Source: Sophora flavescens
Taxonomy: Eukaryota; Streptophyta; Magnoliopsida; Fabales; Fabaceae
Assembly (NCBI GenBank): GCA_030762895.1
Contig: CM061065.1
Location: 66,262,200-66,326,199 of the forward strand
Length of the DNA stretch: 64,000 bases
Reading direction: 5' to 3'
How positions within the stretch are numbered: position 1 is the first letter of the stretch; each line of letters opens with the position of its first letter. A program made the translations under genes and the position numbers. Below, one piece after another: positions 33,186-43,185 of the stretch. The notes beneath the pieces were generated by a model that was given only the letters and a program-made list of their open reading frames with translations, did no database searches and was not told the origin of the DNA.

Positions 33186-34399
33186 ATCTATTTTTATAGG
33201 ACAATTATGAAACAATGCATCACATCAAGGTTATGTCTTGACAGATTATCTTTCCATTACGGTATTTCCCAAAAAATACTTTGTTTTGTCCAGTTATGCC
33301 ATTCTCCGTACCACGATAATTTTGACACACCGGAATCAGTGACTTTTAGAAGATCGTTAACCCGACCCCAAATTTGTTCAAGAGCCAACAAAGGCGGTGG
33401 ACCTTCTTCTTATGTCTGATTTTTTTTTTTTGAAAGCTCAGATATTCCTTTGGAAGTGATGATCTTGATCTAAGAACCGACGATGATAATCAAACCATGG
33501 AATTTTGCCACCATTTCTTAGGGTAAAATCCTATCCATGTTCCATGCAATACGGGCACGCCAATTTACCGTGAGTCCCCCAACCAGAGAGCATGCCATAT
33601 GCAAGAAAACCATTGATAGTCCACATCGCTTTCTCCCTCATCATAAAGTTTCGCTTCTTTGAAATGTCATACGTCAACAAACCAACCCACAATTTCTTTA
33701 GATCATCGATCAGAGGCTAAAAATATATATCAATCCCAGCCTTCGGATTAAATGGCCCCGGTATGAGAAAAGTTAAAAACATATACGATTTTGACATGCA
33801 CATCTCGGGAGGAAGAGTGTACGGTGCAATAATTACTGGCCACCGTGAATATGGTGAGGCTGACGCCTGAATGTACGGGTTAAAACCATCTGAGCACAGC
33901 CCAAGACGTACATTGCAAGGATCTGATGCAAATTCAGGGTGTACCCGATCGAAGTGCTTCCAGGCTTTTCCATCAGAAGGGTGGAGTAAAATGCATGTAC
34001 TTCTTCTATTTTCATAATGCCACCTCATATGTCCCGCAGTTTACGTTGATGCAAACAGTCTCTGCAACCTTGGAATTATTGGAAGATAGAACATTGCCTT
34101 CGCGGGAACCGGTTTCTTCTTACTCAGGTATCTACTTTGAACACGGTACCTGGGTGTCTGACAAAATTTACATTCTTCCAGTGGGCTGTCATTTGTGCCC
34201 GAATCACTGTCATAATAAAGCATGCACCCGTTTGGACAACAATCAATCCTCTTAGCCCCCAAACCCAGTTTTGACACCAACCGCTTCGCATCATAATAAC
34301 TTTTTCGCAACATCTTTTTGGCAACACTGCTCGGGGACATTCCAATTGGACTTGCAAGCTAAAAGCCTAACCGAAATTGTTATTTTAAATCTGACACCC
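33186..34399 (-). pseudogene. TNP2-type CACTA transposase, middle part
   Basis: Catalyses excision and insertion of CACTA elements. Visible in order: VRLLACKSNWN, SYYDAKRLVSKLGLGAKRID, CCPNGCMLYY, CKFCQTPRYR, FYLPIIPRLQRLFAS, MRWHYENR, WKHFDRVHPEFASDPCNVRL, GLCSDGFNP, WPVIIAPYTLPPEMCMSKSY, FLIPGPFNPKAGIDIY, DDLKKLWVGL, GWGTHGKLACPYCMEHG, KIPWFDYHRRFLDQDHHF and finally YGEWHNWTKQSIFWEIP and RHNLDVMH. These are the hallmarks of the TNP2 family. Stops at 33717, about 33527 and near 33280, plus frame changes near 34030, inactivate it. The C-terminal two thirds is missing. Confidence 0.93.
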
Positions 34400-34543
34400 C
34401 TTTATGTAAGACTAAGCCCTCATTCATGTTTTGATGTATGACAAACAAAGTGTATTTTGCTTAAGATTTGTAATTCTGACTACATACTCATTACGTGTTA
34501 AGTTGCATGCAAGATCACTCGTTCAACAAAGCAAAACTAGCGC

Positions 34544-35145
34544 ACGTCCAACACAGGGAAAATATAAGTGCTTGTCCAATGAAGTGAACCAAGAATGACG
34601 TCCAACAAAGTAAAAAGCTGACGTCCACTAAAAGAACAAAGAAAGCGCGTCCACTAAAGGAACAACAAAGTAAAAAGCTGACGTCCACTGAAAGAAACAG
34701 AAGAGCTCGTCTGCTGACGTGGCAAATGAAGCACGTCCACTAAGGAAACAGAAGATCTCGTCTGCTGACGTGGCACATGAAGCGCGTCCACTAAGGAAAC
34801 AGAAGATCTCGTCTGCTGACGTGACACATGAAGCTCGTCCACTGATGAAAACAGGAGAGCTCATCTACTGATGTAAAAGAAAAGCACGTCCACTGATATA
34901 ACAGAAGCACACGTCCACTGATATAAAAGAAGCTCGCGTCCACTGATGTAAAAAGGAGCTCGCGTCCACTGATGAAACAGAAGCGCGCGTCCACTGATGT
35001 AAAAAGAAGCTCGCGTCCACTGATGAAACAGAAGTGCACGCCCACCGATGTAAATAAGAAGCTCCGTCCACTAACATGATATATAAAGCTCGTCTACCAG
35101 TTGGAGCCCGTCCAATTACCTTGAGCTAATACTCTCGTCTGCTGA
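34544..35145 (+). promoter_or_regulatory. CGTCCACTGATG array in U3 of SIRE-like solo LTR
   Basis: About twenty copies of CGTCCAC or CGTCTGC. In the best part, copies at 34887, 34912, 34937, 34963, 34988, 35014 and 35039 repeat every 25-26 bp with alternating spacers (GATGTAAAAAGAAGCTCG, GATGAAACAGAAGCGCG). The array ends about 290 bp upstream of a TATATAAA box at 35432-35439. It is the counterpart, in the same orientation relative to transcription, of the 25-bp array in the other SIRE-like LTRs. Confidence 0.8.
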
Positions 35146-35816
35146 CGTGGCAAATGGACGCGGATATTTTTCTCTTCAATTAAACGCGAATATTTTTCTC
35201 TTCAATTAAACGCGAATATTTTTCTCTTCAAATAAACACGGATTAATTACTCTTCAAAAAAAAAAAGATTTGGTTATCCTTTCAGATGGAAACAGTTATA
35301 TCTCAAGAAGTACGCAATCTCTACAAAGATCAAACAGAATCACATTTTGAGATCAAGAATCAAGAAAGCAGATTTTGTCAAATCAGATCCAAATATGTAT
35401 TTAATGATCCCAACGGCTATAATTTGTCTTCTATATAAAGAGGGATCAAAGGAACACTTTTCTATACAACAAACAACAACAACAACAATGCAACTCATAC
35501 TGATTGTGAAACAAAGTGCTTTATCTCTGAGAAAAGTGTGATAGTTAGAACTTCAATTTGTTTTATCAGGCTTTTAGAGTCTTGCTTCTACTCAATTATT
35601 TTCGTGAATTAGAGTGACTAAGAGAGTGTATCTCTTAGGGTTCAACAAGGATAGAAGGGATCCTTGGGTAAAGAAAGCTAGTGTGCTTTCTGGAGATTTT
35701 TCAAGCAAGGAGGGTATCATTGTGTTGTTGTAATTAGAATTGTTGGTGTAAGCCCTAGAGGCCAATGTATTTCTTAGACTTAAATTTGTATCTTGCAATT
35801 ATATATAATATATTTT

Positions 35817-35821
<5 letters not shown>

Positions 35822-35871
<50 letters not shown>
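35822..35871. repeat. (AT)n microsatellite
   Basis: Uninterrupted AT repeat of about 50 bp inside the copia-type solo LTR. Confidence 0.95.
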
Positions 35872-35875
<4 letters not shown>

Positions 35876-36336
35876 GCATTCCAGTTTATTGTGTTACTTG
35901 TTTAAACATAATAAAGTCCTTAGAATAGAAATTTCAGTTTAATAGAATATCAAGTATATGACTTGATCGTGATACATTATTGAACAATGAAATCATATTC
36001 TTAAATATCTGTAGTCAAGTATTTTATTAATAAGGACAATAATAATACATTGAGACTATTATGTGTGCGGACTGATGACCATATCTCACGGGTCATGGAT
36101 ATGAGATATCGAGTCGCCACATAGGTACGCATTAGAGTAATGATGTACTGGATTGACCCACCATAAGAACACTACATGGAGCGTTGTGTGAGTGTCATAA
36201 GTAGTTCTCATAGTGACAATGGTGTATGCAATCCTTCGACCTGAAATCGCTACGATCCCTACATGAGGAGTCGTGTGCTTTAATATCGTCAAATGTCATC
36301 TGTAATAGGATGATTATAAAGACGGTCATTGGGTAT

Positions 36337-37640
36337 TGATAAGCCTCTGGCTCATCTAGTTTTATGGCTAGTATGACCAGGGTTTTGTGCAAATTATATC
36401 CTATTTTCACCCAAATTAGATTAGATTGTCCTCAAGTAAGGTTTTGAGTCTCTAAAGTAGTTCTAGGTTAATTTAGCCAGTTTTGAGTCAAATAATGCAC
36501 TTATAGCTGTGTCTTTGTTTTCAGGTTAAGTTGGAAGTCAAGAGAATAAAGAAACAGGGGATTCGCCTCGCGAGAGTATTCTCGCCTCGCGAACCTGAAA
36601 GCCAGCAGAACAGTGAAAATGTCATCCTCTCTGGTTCGCCCCGCGACCAACACCTCGCCCCGCGACCCTGAAGGCTGACTGTTCCAGGAAAATGCAAGGT
36701 TTCTGTGTCGCCTCGCGAACACTGGGCTCGCCTCGCGAGTAATCCAACCCTGGAAGACCAGAAGCTATCACGGTTTAACCATGCTGAAGGTCACGGCTGT
36801 GACAGTTTGGAATTTGAAGAGTCTCGCCTCGCGAGTAGTACTTCGCCCCGCGAGAAGACCAAACGTTGCTTACTTTTCACAAGATTCGCCTCGCGAAGGT
36901 GTGCTCGCCTCGCGAGTGGGTTTAATTTCTGAATAGTATAAATGGTTGTTCTGGATAGATTGCAAGAACTTTTGCTTCTCCATAGTTTTACATATTTTCT
37001 GTGTTTTTTCGTTATTGTCATGGAGAACTAATTTCGTAGATTAATCTACTATATGAGAATTCCATATACTTGAGGTTTTGTAATTCATACTTTACTTGCT
37101 TTTCCCTTTTCAATACCACATTATACATTTCTGTTTGTTATTTCAGGAGTGTATAGTGTTGTATTGATTCATTTCGGTGATGTTATGTTCCTATACTTAA
37201 TCGCGTTTGTTATTTCGCGTGTGTTCATTCATGTTCGTTATTTCATGAGGGCTTAACCCCGTTTGTTATTTCGGGAATAGGAACATATATCCGTAGTAGC
37301 GATTTCGTTGTTAATTGTTGCTGCAACCGAAAGGGGATTAGAATCTGCTTAGGGCTTGGAATTACATGAACCAATGATAGTTGGGAATTCGAGAACAGTA
37401 GATTAATCGTTGTTTGCTATTTGATAATCTCTTTGAACTGCCATGTTTTAATTGCTTTGTTTTGCTTGTTACTTATTTGCATTCAAATCCAACCCCCCCC
37501 CCCCCCCCCCCCCAAAAAAAACTGATTTTTGTGACAGATAACACTTCAAGAGTCCTTGTGAGACGACATCCGAGTTGTCGCCTAAACTAAATTTTTATAA
37601 ACCGCTCGTTCTTTTTGGCGCGTGCGCGACAGCACGTTCA
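36337..37640 (+). repeat. 5' LTR of the Athila-like element
   Basis: TGATAAGCC...CGTTCA. It contains the paired TCGCC(T/C)CGCGA array, a TATA box, and a run of 21 C (37493-37513) followed by 8 A; the 3' LTR has only 7 C. Confidence 0.95.
36563..36943 (+). promoter_or_regulatory. Ten TCGCCYCGCGA sites in five pairs upstream of TATA
   Basis: Sites start at 36563/36582, 36636/36655, 36708/36728, 36824/36843 and 36886/36905. Within a pair the spacing is 19, 19, 20, 19 and 19 bp. Seven sites read TCGCCTCGCGA and three TCGCCCCGCGA. The last site ends 21 bp before TATAAAT (36937-36943). The 3' LTR repeats the array with two point changes (TTCACCCCGCGA and CGCCCCGCAAG). This is a probable enhancer; the binding factor is unknown. 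Confidence 0.75.
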
Positions 37641-37645
37641 AAAAT

Positions 37646-37663
37646 TGGCGTCGTTGCCGGGGA
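37646..37663 (+). other. Primer-binding site, Athila-like element
   Basis: TGGCGTCGTTGCCGGGGA, five bases after the LTR, resembles the Asp-tRNA-type site used by Athila elements. The tRNA identity is from family knowledge, not checked here. Confidence 0.75.
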
Positions 37664-37756
37664 CTCTTGTTTGTTATTTGCGCAATTTTTTTTCTTTTTC
37701 TTTTATTTTCGTTTTTGTTTTGAATTGGTCTGGCTACTAGGTCTAATTGCCTTGAA

Positions 37757-40720
37757 TTGTGTGATTTTGACCCGGAAATTGAAAGAACACTGCACACACT
37801 CCGTAGAGAATTTCGGGCTAGCACTAGTAGTGATTCTAATTCCAAAACTGTTCTTGAAAACATGGGTGACCAAAGGACATTAAGACAGCTTGCTGCCCCT
37901 GATGTAAATTACAATGGCTTGTGTATTGCATATCCTGGTGCTGATACTCCTTTTGAATTAAAATCTGGTTTCATTCACTTGTTGCCAAAGTTTAATGGTC
38001 TTGCAGGTGAGGATCCACACAAGCACTTGAAGGAATTCCAGGTTGTCTGCTCCACAACCTCGAGATCAGAGGGAGTAACTGAGGATAGCATCAAGCTGAA
38101 AGCTTTTCCGTTCTCACTCCAGGGAGCTGCAAAGGATTGGCTGTTATATCTTGAGCCAAACTCTATCACCACCTGGAATGATTTGAAGAGGGTTTTCTTA
38201 GAGAGATATTTTCCTGCTTCCAGAGCTGCGTCAATCCGGAAGGAAATATGTGGCATCAGACAAGGAAATGAGTCGTTGGCTGAATATTGGGAAAGATTCA
38301 AGCATTTGGTATCCAGTTGCCCCCAGCATCAGATTTCTGAACAACTTCTTATCCAGTACTTTTATGAGGGGTTACTGCCGATGGATAGGAATATTTTGGA
38401 TGCTGCTAGTGGGGGAGCACTTGTTGATAAAACCCCAGCTGCTGCCAAGCAACTAATTGAGAATATGTCACTGAATTCCCAGCAGTTTACTACCAGAAGA
38501 AATTCAGTTGAGACAAGAGGTGTGCATGAGGTCCATAGTTCCTCTTCCAACCAGGCCCTTGAGAATAGAATGGATGAGCTCACTTCTTTTGTAAGGCAAT
38601 TGGCAATAGATAGGGTTCAGCCTGCACGGTTGTGTAGCATGTGCAACTCTCCTGAGCATCCGTATGAGGCATGCCCCATTCCGAAGGAAGAGTTCGTCAC
38701 TGATCTGTCTCAGGCTTATGCAGTCCATCCCTATAATCAAGGCAATAACCAGAACCGGTACAGCACTCCAGACCTCTCCACAAATAGGTACCATCCAAAT
38801 TGGAGGAATCATCCTAATCTTCGGTATGGGAACTCATCCCAACAACAACCGATGGCAGCACCACAGAATCCTCCTCAAGTGACTACATCTGCACCTTCTG
38901 GACCTTCACTGGAGGACATGCTCAAGCAAATGACTTCACAATTGACTTCACAAATGACTGCACAAATGACTACACTTTTCCAGCAGCAAGTCGGACAGTT
39001 CCAGGCCTCACAGGCACAGTTTCAGCAGCGAACAGATGCTAGCATTCAAGATTTGAGGACACAGATTGGACAGCTGGCCACATCCATGAATAACATACAG
39101 CAAGCTCAAGGGACAACCCAGCTGCCGGCACAACCAGTGATAAATCCCAATGCCTCCAACCCTAATGTGAGTGCCATTTCTCTGAGATCTGGAAGAGTTG
39201 TTGAGGCCACCTCTGGAAAGGATGAAGAAATTATTGAGGTAACTCATGAGCCTACTGTTGAAGTTGAAGTTGAGAAAGTGTACAGACCACCAATCCCCTT
39301 CCCACACAGAGTTCAGAAAAATAAGAAGATTGGTGGTGAAGACAAGGAAAGGGAGATTTTAGATGTGTTCAGAAAAGTAGCTGTGAATATTCCCCTTCTA
39401 GATGTGATCAAGCAGGTGCCCAAGTATGCAAAATTTCTGAAGGATCTATGCACCAACAAGAGGAAGTTGAAGAATAATGAGAGAGTTGATTTGGGAAGGA
39501 ATGTTTCAGCTCTTATCCAGTCTAAGCCTGCACCAGAAAGAGTTGCTTCTTTAGCCCCTACTCAGGCATTACCACAGAAGTGCAAGGATCCGGGCACATT
39601 TACTATTCCATGCACTATTGGGGACAGGAAATTTGAAAACTGCATGTTGGATTTGGGAGCCTCCATAAATGTCATGCCTACCTCCATCTTTAATAACCTT
39701 GATCTTGGTCCCTTGCAGTATACAGGTCTTACCATCCAGTTGGCCAACAGGACCAGTGCCCGCCCCATGGGAATGGTAGAAGATGTACTAGTGCAAGTTG
39801 ATGAGTTGATCTTCCCTGCTGACTTCTACATCCTAGACATGGCAGGAGAGACACATTCCAGTAGATCACCAATAATCTTGGGCAGACCATTCATGAAGAC
39901 AGCTAAGACTAAGATTGATGTGAATGATGGGACCATGTCTATGGAGTTTGGTGATATTGTGGCAAAGTTCAACATCTTTGATGCTATGAAACACCCACTG
40001 GAGGAGCACTCTGTTTTCCACTTAGAGTTGCTTCCTGAGATTATTGAGGACACCCATGAGGACTTTGTTTCTGATTTTCCATTCATTTCTGGTTTTGATG
40101 ATTTATATTCATGTACTAACTGCACTGACACTAACCCGTGTGCTGTTTGTGCTGAGTTTCTTGATTCAACTTTGCAGGGTGATAGTGATAGTGAGAGTGA
40201 AGCTATATGTTCAGCAGAAGTCCTTGACATCATGGCTACTCCCAATGTACCATCCATTGAGCAGCCACCATCCTTAGAGCTCAAGCCACTTCCTGGGAAC
40301 TTGAAGTATGCTTACTTGGAGACAAATGAAAAACTGCCAGTCATTATCTCTTCCAGCCTTGACTCTGACCAGGAAGCCAAACTATTGGAGGTTCTGAAGA
40401 AGCACAAGAAGGCTATTGGGTGGACCTTGGCTAATATTCCAGGAATTAGCCCCTCCAGATGCATGCACAGAATTCTATTGGAGGATGGGGCTAAACCAGT
40501 TAGGCAGGCCCAAAGGCGGCTCAATCCACTGATTCTGGATGTGGTGAAGAAAGAGGTGACTAAACTTCTGCAGGCAGGTATTATATACCCCATCTCTGAT
40601 AGTACTTGGGTAAGTCCAGTGCAAGTTGTACCCAAGAAGTCCGGTCTCACACAAGAGTTAGGAATGATAATAATGAGCTTGTGCCTACTAGAGTCCAGAA
40701 TAGCTGGTGAGTCTGTATAG
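37757..40720 (+). CDS. Gag-protease polyprotein with start of RT, Athila-like element
   Basis: Open for 987 codons. The likely initiator is the ATG at 37862 (MGDQRTLRQLAAPDVNYNGL) because Athila gag similarity starts there. Gag core: PKFNGLAGEDPHKHLKEFQV, LQGAAKDWLLYLEPNSI, FLERYFPASRAASIRKEICG (residues about 75-220). The zinc knuckle CSMCNSPEHPYEAC (CX2CX4HX4C) is at about 294-307. A Gln-rich segment follows (about 360-470). Protease: CMLDLGASINVMPTSIFNNL at about 630-650, where Athila proteases have D-L-G-A-S in place of D-S/T-G, then SPIILGRPFMKTAKTKIDV. RT begins at about 870 (KKHKKAIGWTLANIPGISPS). The frame leaves RT near 40655 by an indel and ends at a stop, so this can make gag and protease but not RT. 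Confidence 0.9.
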   Translation: MCDFDPEIERTLHTLRREFRASTSSDSNSKTVLENMGDQRTLRQLAAPDVNYNGLCIAYPGADTPFELKSGFIHLLPKFNGLAGEDPHKHLKEFQVVCSTTSRSEGVTEDSIKLKAFPFSLQGAAKDWLLYLEPNSITTWNDLKRVFLERYFPASRAASIRKEICGIRQGNESLAEYWERFKHLVSSCPQHQISEQLLIQYFYEGLLPMDRNILDAASGGALVDKTPAAAKQLIENMSLNSQQFTTRRNSVETRGVHEVHSSSSNQALENRMDELTSFVRQLAIDRVQPARLCSMCNSPEHPYEACPIPKEEFVTDLSQAYAVHPYNQGNNQNRYSTPDLSTNRYHPNWRNHPNLRYGNSSQQQPMAAPQNPPQVTTSAPSGPSLEDMLKQMTSQLTSQMTAQMTTLFQQQVGQFQASQAQFQQRTDASIQDLRTQIGQLATSMNNIQQAQGTTQLPAQPVINPNASNPNVSAISLRSGRVVEATSGKDEEIIEVTHEPTVEVEVEKVYRPPIPFPHRVQKNKKIGGEDKEREILDVFRKVAVNIPLLDVIKQVPKYAKFLKDLCTNKRKLKNNERVDLGRNVSALIQSKPAPERVASLAPTQALPQKCKDPGTFTIPCTIGDRKFENCMLDLGASINVMPTSIFNNLDLGPLQYTGLTIQLANRTSARPMGMVEDVLVQVDELIFPADFYILDMAGETHSSRSPIILGRPFMKTAKTKIDVNDGTMSMEFGDIVAKFNIFDAMKHPLEEHSVFHLELLPEIIEDTHEDFVSDFPFISGFDDLYSCTNCTDTNPCAVCAEFLDSTLQGDSDSESEAICSAEVLDIMATPNVPSIEQPPSLELKPLPGNLKYAYLETNEKLPVIISSSLDSDQEAKLLEVLKKHKKAIGWTLANIPGISPSRCMHRILLEDGAKPVRQAQRRLNPLILDVVKKEVTKLLQAGIIYPISDSTWVSPVQVVPKKSGLTQELGMIIMSLCLLESRIAGESV

Positions 40721-41169
40721 ATTATAGGAAGTTGAACCAGGCCACCAGAAAGGATCACTTTCCTTTGCCGTTCATAGATCAGATGCTGGAACGGCTGGCT
40801 GGTAAATCTCATTACTGTTTTCTTGATGGCTTTTCCGGGTATTTCCAGATCCATATTTCCCCTGAGGATCAGGAAAAGACCACTTTCACGTGCCCCTTCG
40901 GTACGTTTGCCTATAGGAGGATGCCATTTGACCTTTGTAATGCTCCTGGCACCTTCCAAAGATGCATGTTTAGCATTTTTTCTGAATTTATTGAAAATTG
41001 CATGGAGGTGTTCATGGATGACTTCACTGTATATGGCTCCTCATTTGATGCATGTCTGCATAGTCTGAGTTTAGTTCTAGAAAGATGCATTGAGACTGAT
41101 CTGATTTTGAACTATGAAAAGTCACTTTATGGTAGAACAGGGGATAGTTTTAGGTCATGTTATTTCTAA
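40721..41169 (+). pseudogene. Reverse transcriptase core, Athila-like element
   Basis: Continues RT in another frame. Just upstream in that frame is a stop where Athila RTs have arginine (TGG TGA at about 40706-40711), then IDYRKLNQATRKDHFPLPFI, CFLDGFSGYFQIHISPEDQE, TTFTCPFGTFAYRRMPFDLC, and the active site EVFMDDFTVYGSSFDACL (F-M-D-D). One residue of the usual MPFGLCNAP block is changed (MPFDLCNAP). A one-base indel at about 41130 throws the frame out again. Three lesions within 500 bp. Confidence 0.92.
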
Positions 41170-42190
41170 AGAGGGTATTTCATTAGATCCTGTAAAAATT
41201 GATGTGATTTCTTCATTGCCTTATCCATCTTGCGTACGCCAGATCCGTTCTTTTCTTGGCCATGCAGGTTTCTACAGGCGCTTTATTAAGGACTTCAGCA
41301 AGATAGCTCTGCCATTGTCAAACCTGCTGAAGAATGATGCCCTGTTCCATTTTGATGACAATTGCAAGAAGGCGTTTGACTACCTGAAAAGAGCATTAAC
41401 ATCTACCCCCATAATCCAGCCCCCAGACTGGACACTCCCTTTTGAACTCATGTGTGATGCTTCCAATTTTGCTGTGGGGGTGGTTCTGGCACAAAGGGTG
41501 GGCAAGGCTGCCCATGTCATTCACTATGCTTCTAGGACATTAGATGCTGCACAATCAAATTACACCACCACTGAGAAAGAACTGCTAGCTGTTGTATTTG
41601 CACTTGATAAGTTTAGGTCATATTTGCTAGGTTCTAGGGTTATTGTTTTCACTGACCATGCAGCTCTGAAGTACCTGTTAAAGAAACCAGAAGCTAAGCC
41701 AAGACTGATCCGGTGGATGCTTTTGCTCCAAGAATTCAATGTGGAGATAAAAGACAGGAGTGGAGCTGAAAATTTGGTAGCCGATCACTTGAGCCGAATA
41801 GCAAGGGATGAGGATCCTTCTCCCATCCAAGATGATTTTCCTGATGAGCGGCTTCTACATCTGTATGGGGTAACCCCCTGGTTTGCTGACATAGTTAACT
41901 TTCTTGTTGCTGGTGTTGTTCCTGCAGGTACAAGTAGATCCAAGTTCCACAAGCTCAAGAGTGATTCAAAGTACTATGTGTGGGATGATCCCTACCTGTG
42001 GAAGTTTTGCAGTGATCAGGTTATTCGGAGGTGTGTCCCCGATCATGAGACAGAGTCCATCTTGCACTTCTCTCATGCCTCTCAAGCTGGAGGACACTTT
42101 GGACCACAAAGGACGGCAAGAAAAGTCCTGGATTCTGGGTTCTATAGGCCCACAATTTTTAGAGATGCCTATGAGGTCTACAGGAATTGA
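41114..42190 (+). pseudogene. RT thumb, RNase H and integrase start, Athila-like element
   Basis: 358 codons open. It shows IVLGHVISKEGISLDPVKID, QIRSFLGHAGFYRRFIKDFS (end of RT), FELMCDASNFAVGVVLAQR, VIHYASRTLDAAQSNYTTTE KEL-type RNase H centre, IVFTDHAALKYLLKKPEAKP and NLVADHLSRI. The integrase zinc finger starts at PDHETESILHFSHASQAGGH (two His). The frame ends at a TGA exactly where the first Cys of the H-H-C-C finger belongs, a single-base change from TGC or TGT. Confidence 0.92.
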
Positions 42191-43185
42191 AAGGAATGTC
42201 AAACAACAGGCCCTGCCATCACTCGTAGGAGTGAGATGCCTCAGCAGCCCATGCTTTTTTGTGAGGTTTTTGATGTGTGGGGGATTGATTTCATGGGTCC
42301 TTTCGCTCCTTCTTTTGGTTTTCTGTATATTCTTTTGGCTGTTGACTATGTTTCAAAGTGGGTGGAAGCAATCCCCACTAGGACTAACGATGCTAAAGTT
42401 GTTTCCAAATTTGTTAGGTCCAACATTTTTTGCAGGTTTGGCATACCTAAGGCTATCATCAGTGACCAGGGCACTCACTTCTGCAACCGAACCATGGAAG
42501 CCTTACTCAGAAAATATGGAGTTGTGCATAGAGTTTCCACTGCTTACCATCCCCAGGCCAGGCTGAGATATCAAACAGGGAGATCAAACAGATTCTGGAG
42601 AAGATGGTGCAGCCGAATAGAAAGGAATGGAGCCGCCGTCTGGAAGACGCACTGTGGGCTCAAAGGACCGCTTTCAAGACGCCAATAGGAATGTCCCCTT
42701 TCAGGCTTGTATTTGGTAAGGCATGTCACCTCCCTGTGGAAGTTGAGCACCGGGCATATTGGGCAGTAAAGTGTTGTAACTTGGAAATGAAGAAAGCTGG
42801 TGTTGAAAGGAAACTCCAGTTGCAGCAGCTTGAGGAGCTTAGGCTAGAAGCCTATGAAAGCTCCAGGATTTATAAAGAGAAAACAAAACTTTTTCATGAT
42901 AGGATGATAGCTAGAAAAGAATTTTCTGTGGGTCAGCAAGTCTTACTGTTTAACTCCCGCCTGAAATTGATGGCTGGGAAACTTAGGTCAAAATGGGATG
43001 GCCCCTTTGTTGTTACTAACGTTTTTCCTTATGGTGCAGTAGAGATTAAACGTGCAGGTACCCACAAGTCCTTCAAAGTTAACGGGCAGAGGCTGAAGCC
43101 ATTCCATGGTAGGGATGTTGGTGTTCCTGTGGATGCTAATGTTGAGGAGCTCTCCTTGGAAGCTCCCACCTACACTGACACTTGA
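42191..43185 (+). pseudogene. Integrase core and C-terminus, Athila-like element
   Basis: Follows the TGA. KECQTTGPAI (second Cys of the finger), then the catalytic core: FDVWGIDFMGPF with the first D, LLAVDYVSKWVEAIPT, PKAIISDQGTHFCN with the second D. Near 42556 part of the HPQ-TNGQ motif is deleted, shifting the frame; QAE with the catalytic E lies in the next frame, which runs on through RTAFKTPIGMSPFRLVFGKA, CHLPVEVEHRAYWA and KLRSKWDGPFVVTNVFPYGA to the stop at 43185. All three acidic residues are therefore encoded, but not in one frame. Confidence 0.92.

Noticed and set aside
34628..35077. Minus-strand frames reading repeated 'SGRASCATSADEIF' or 'SVDA' units
   Set aside because: They arise from the 25-bp U3 array being read on the wrong strand; the unit length lets frames stay open by chance.
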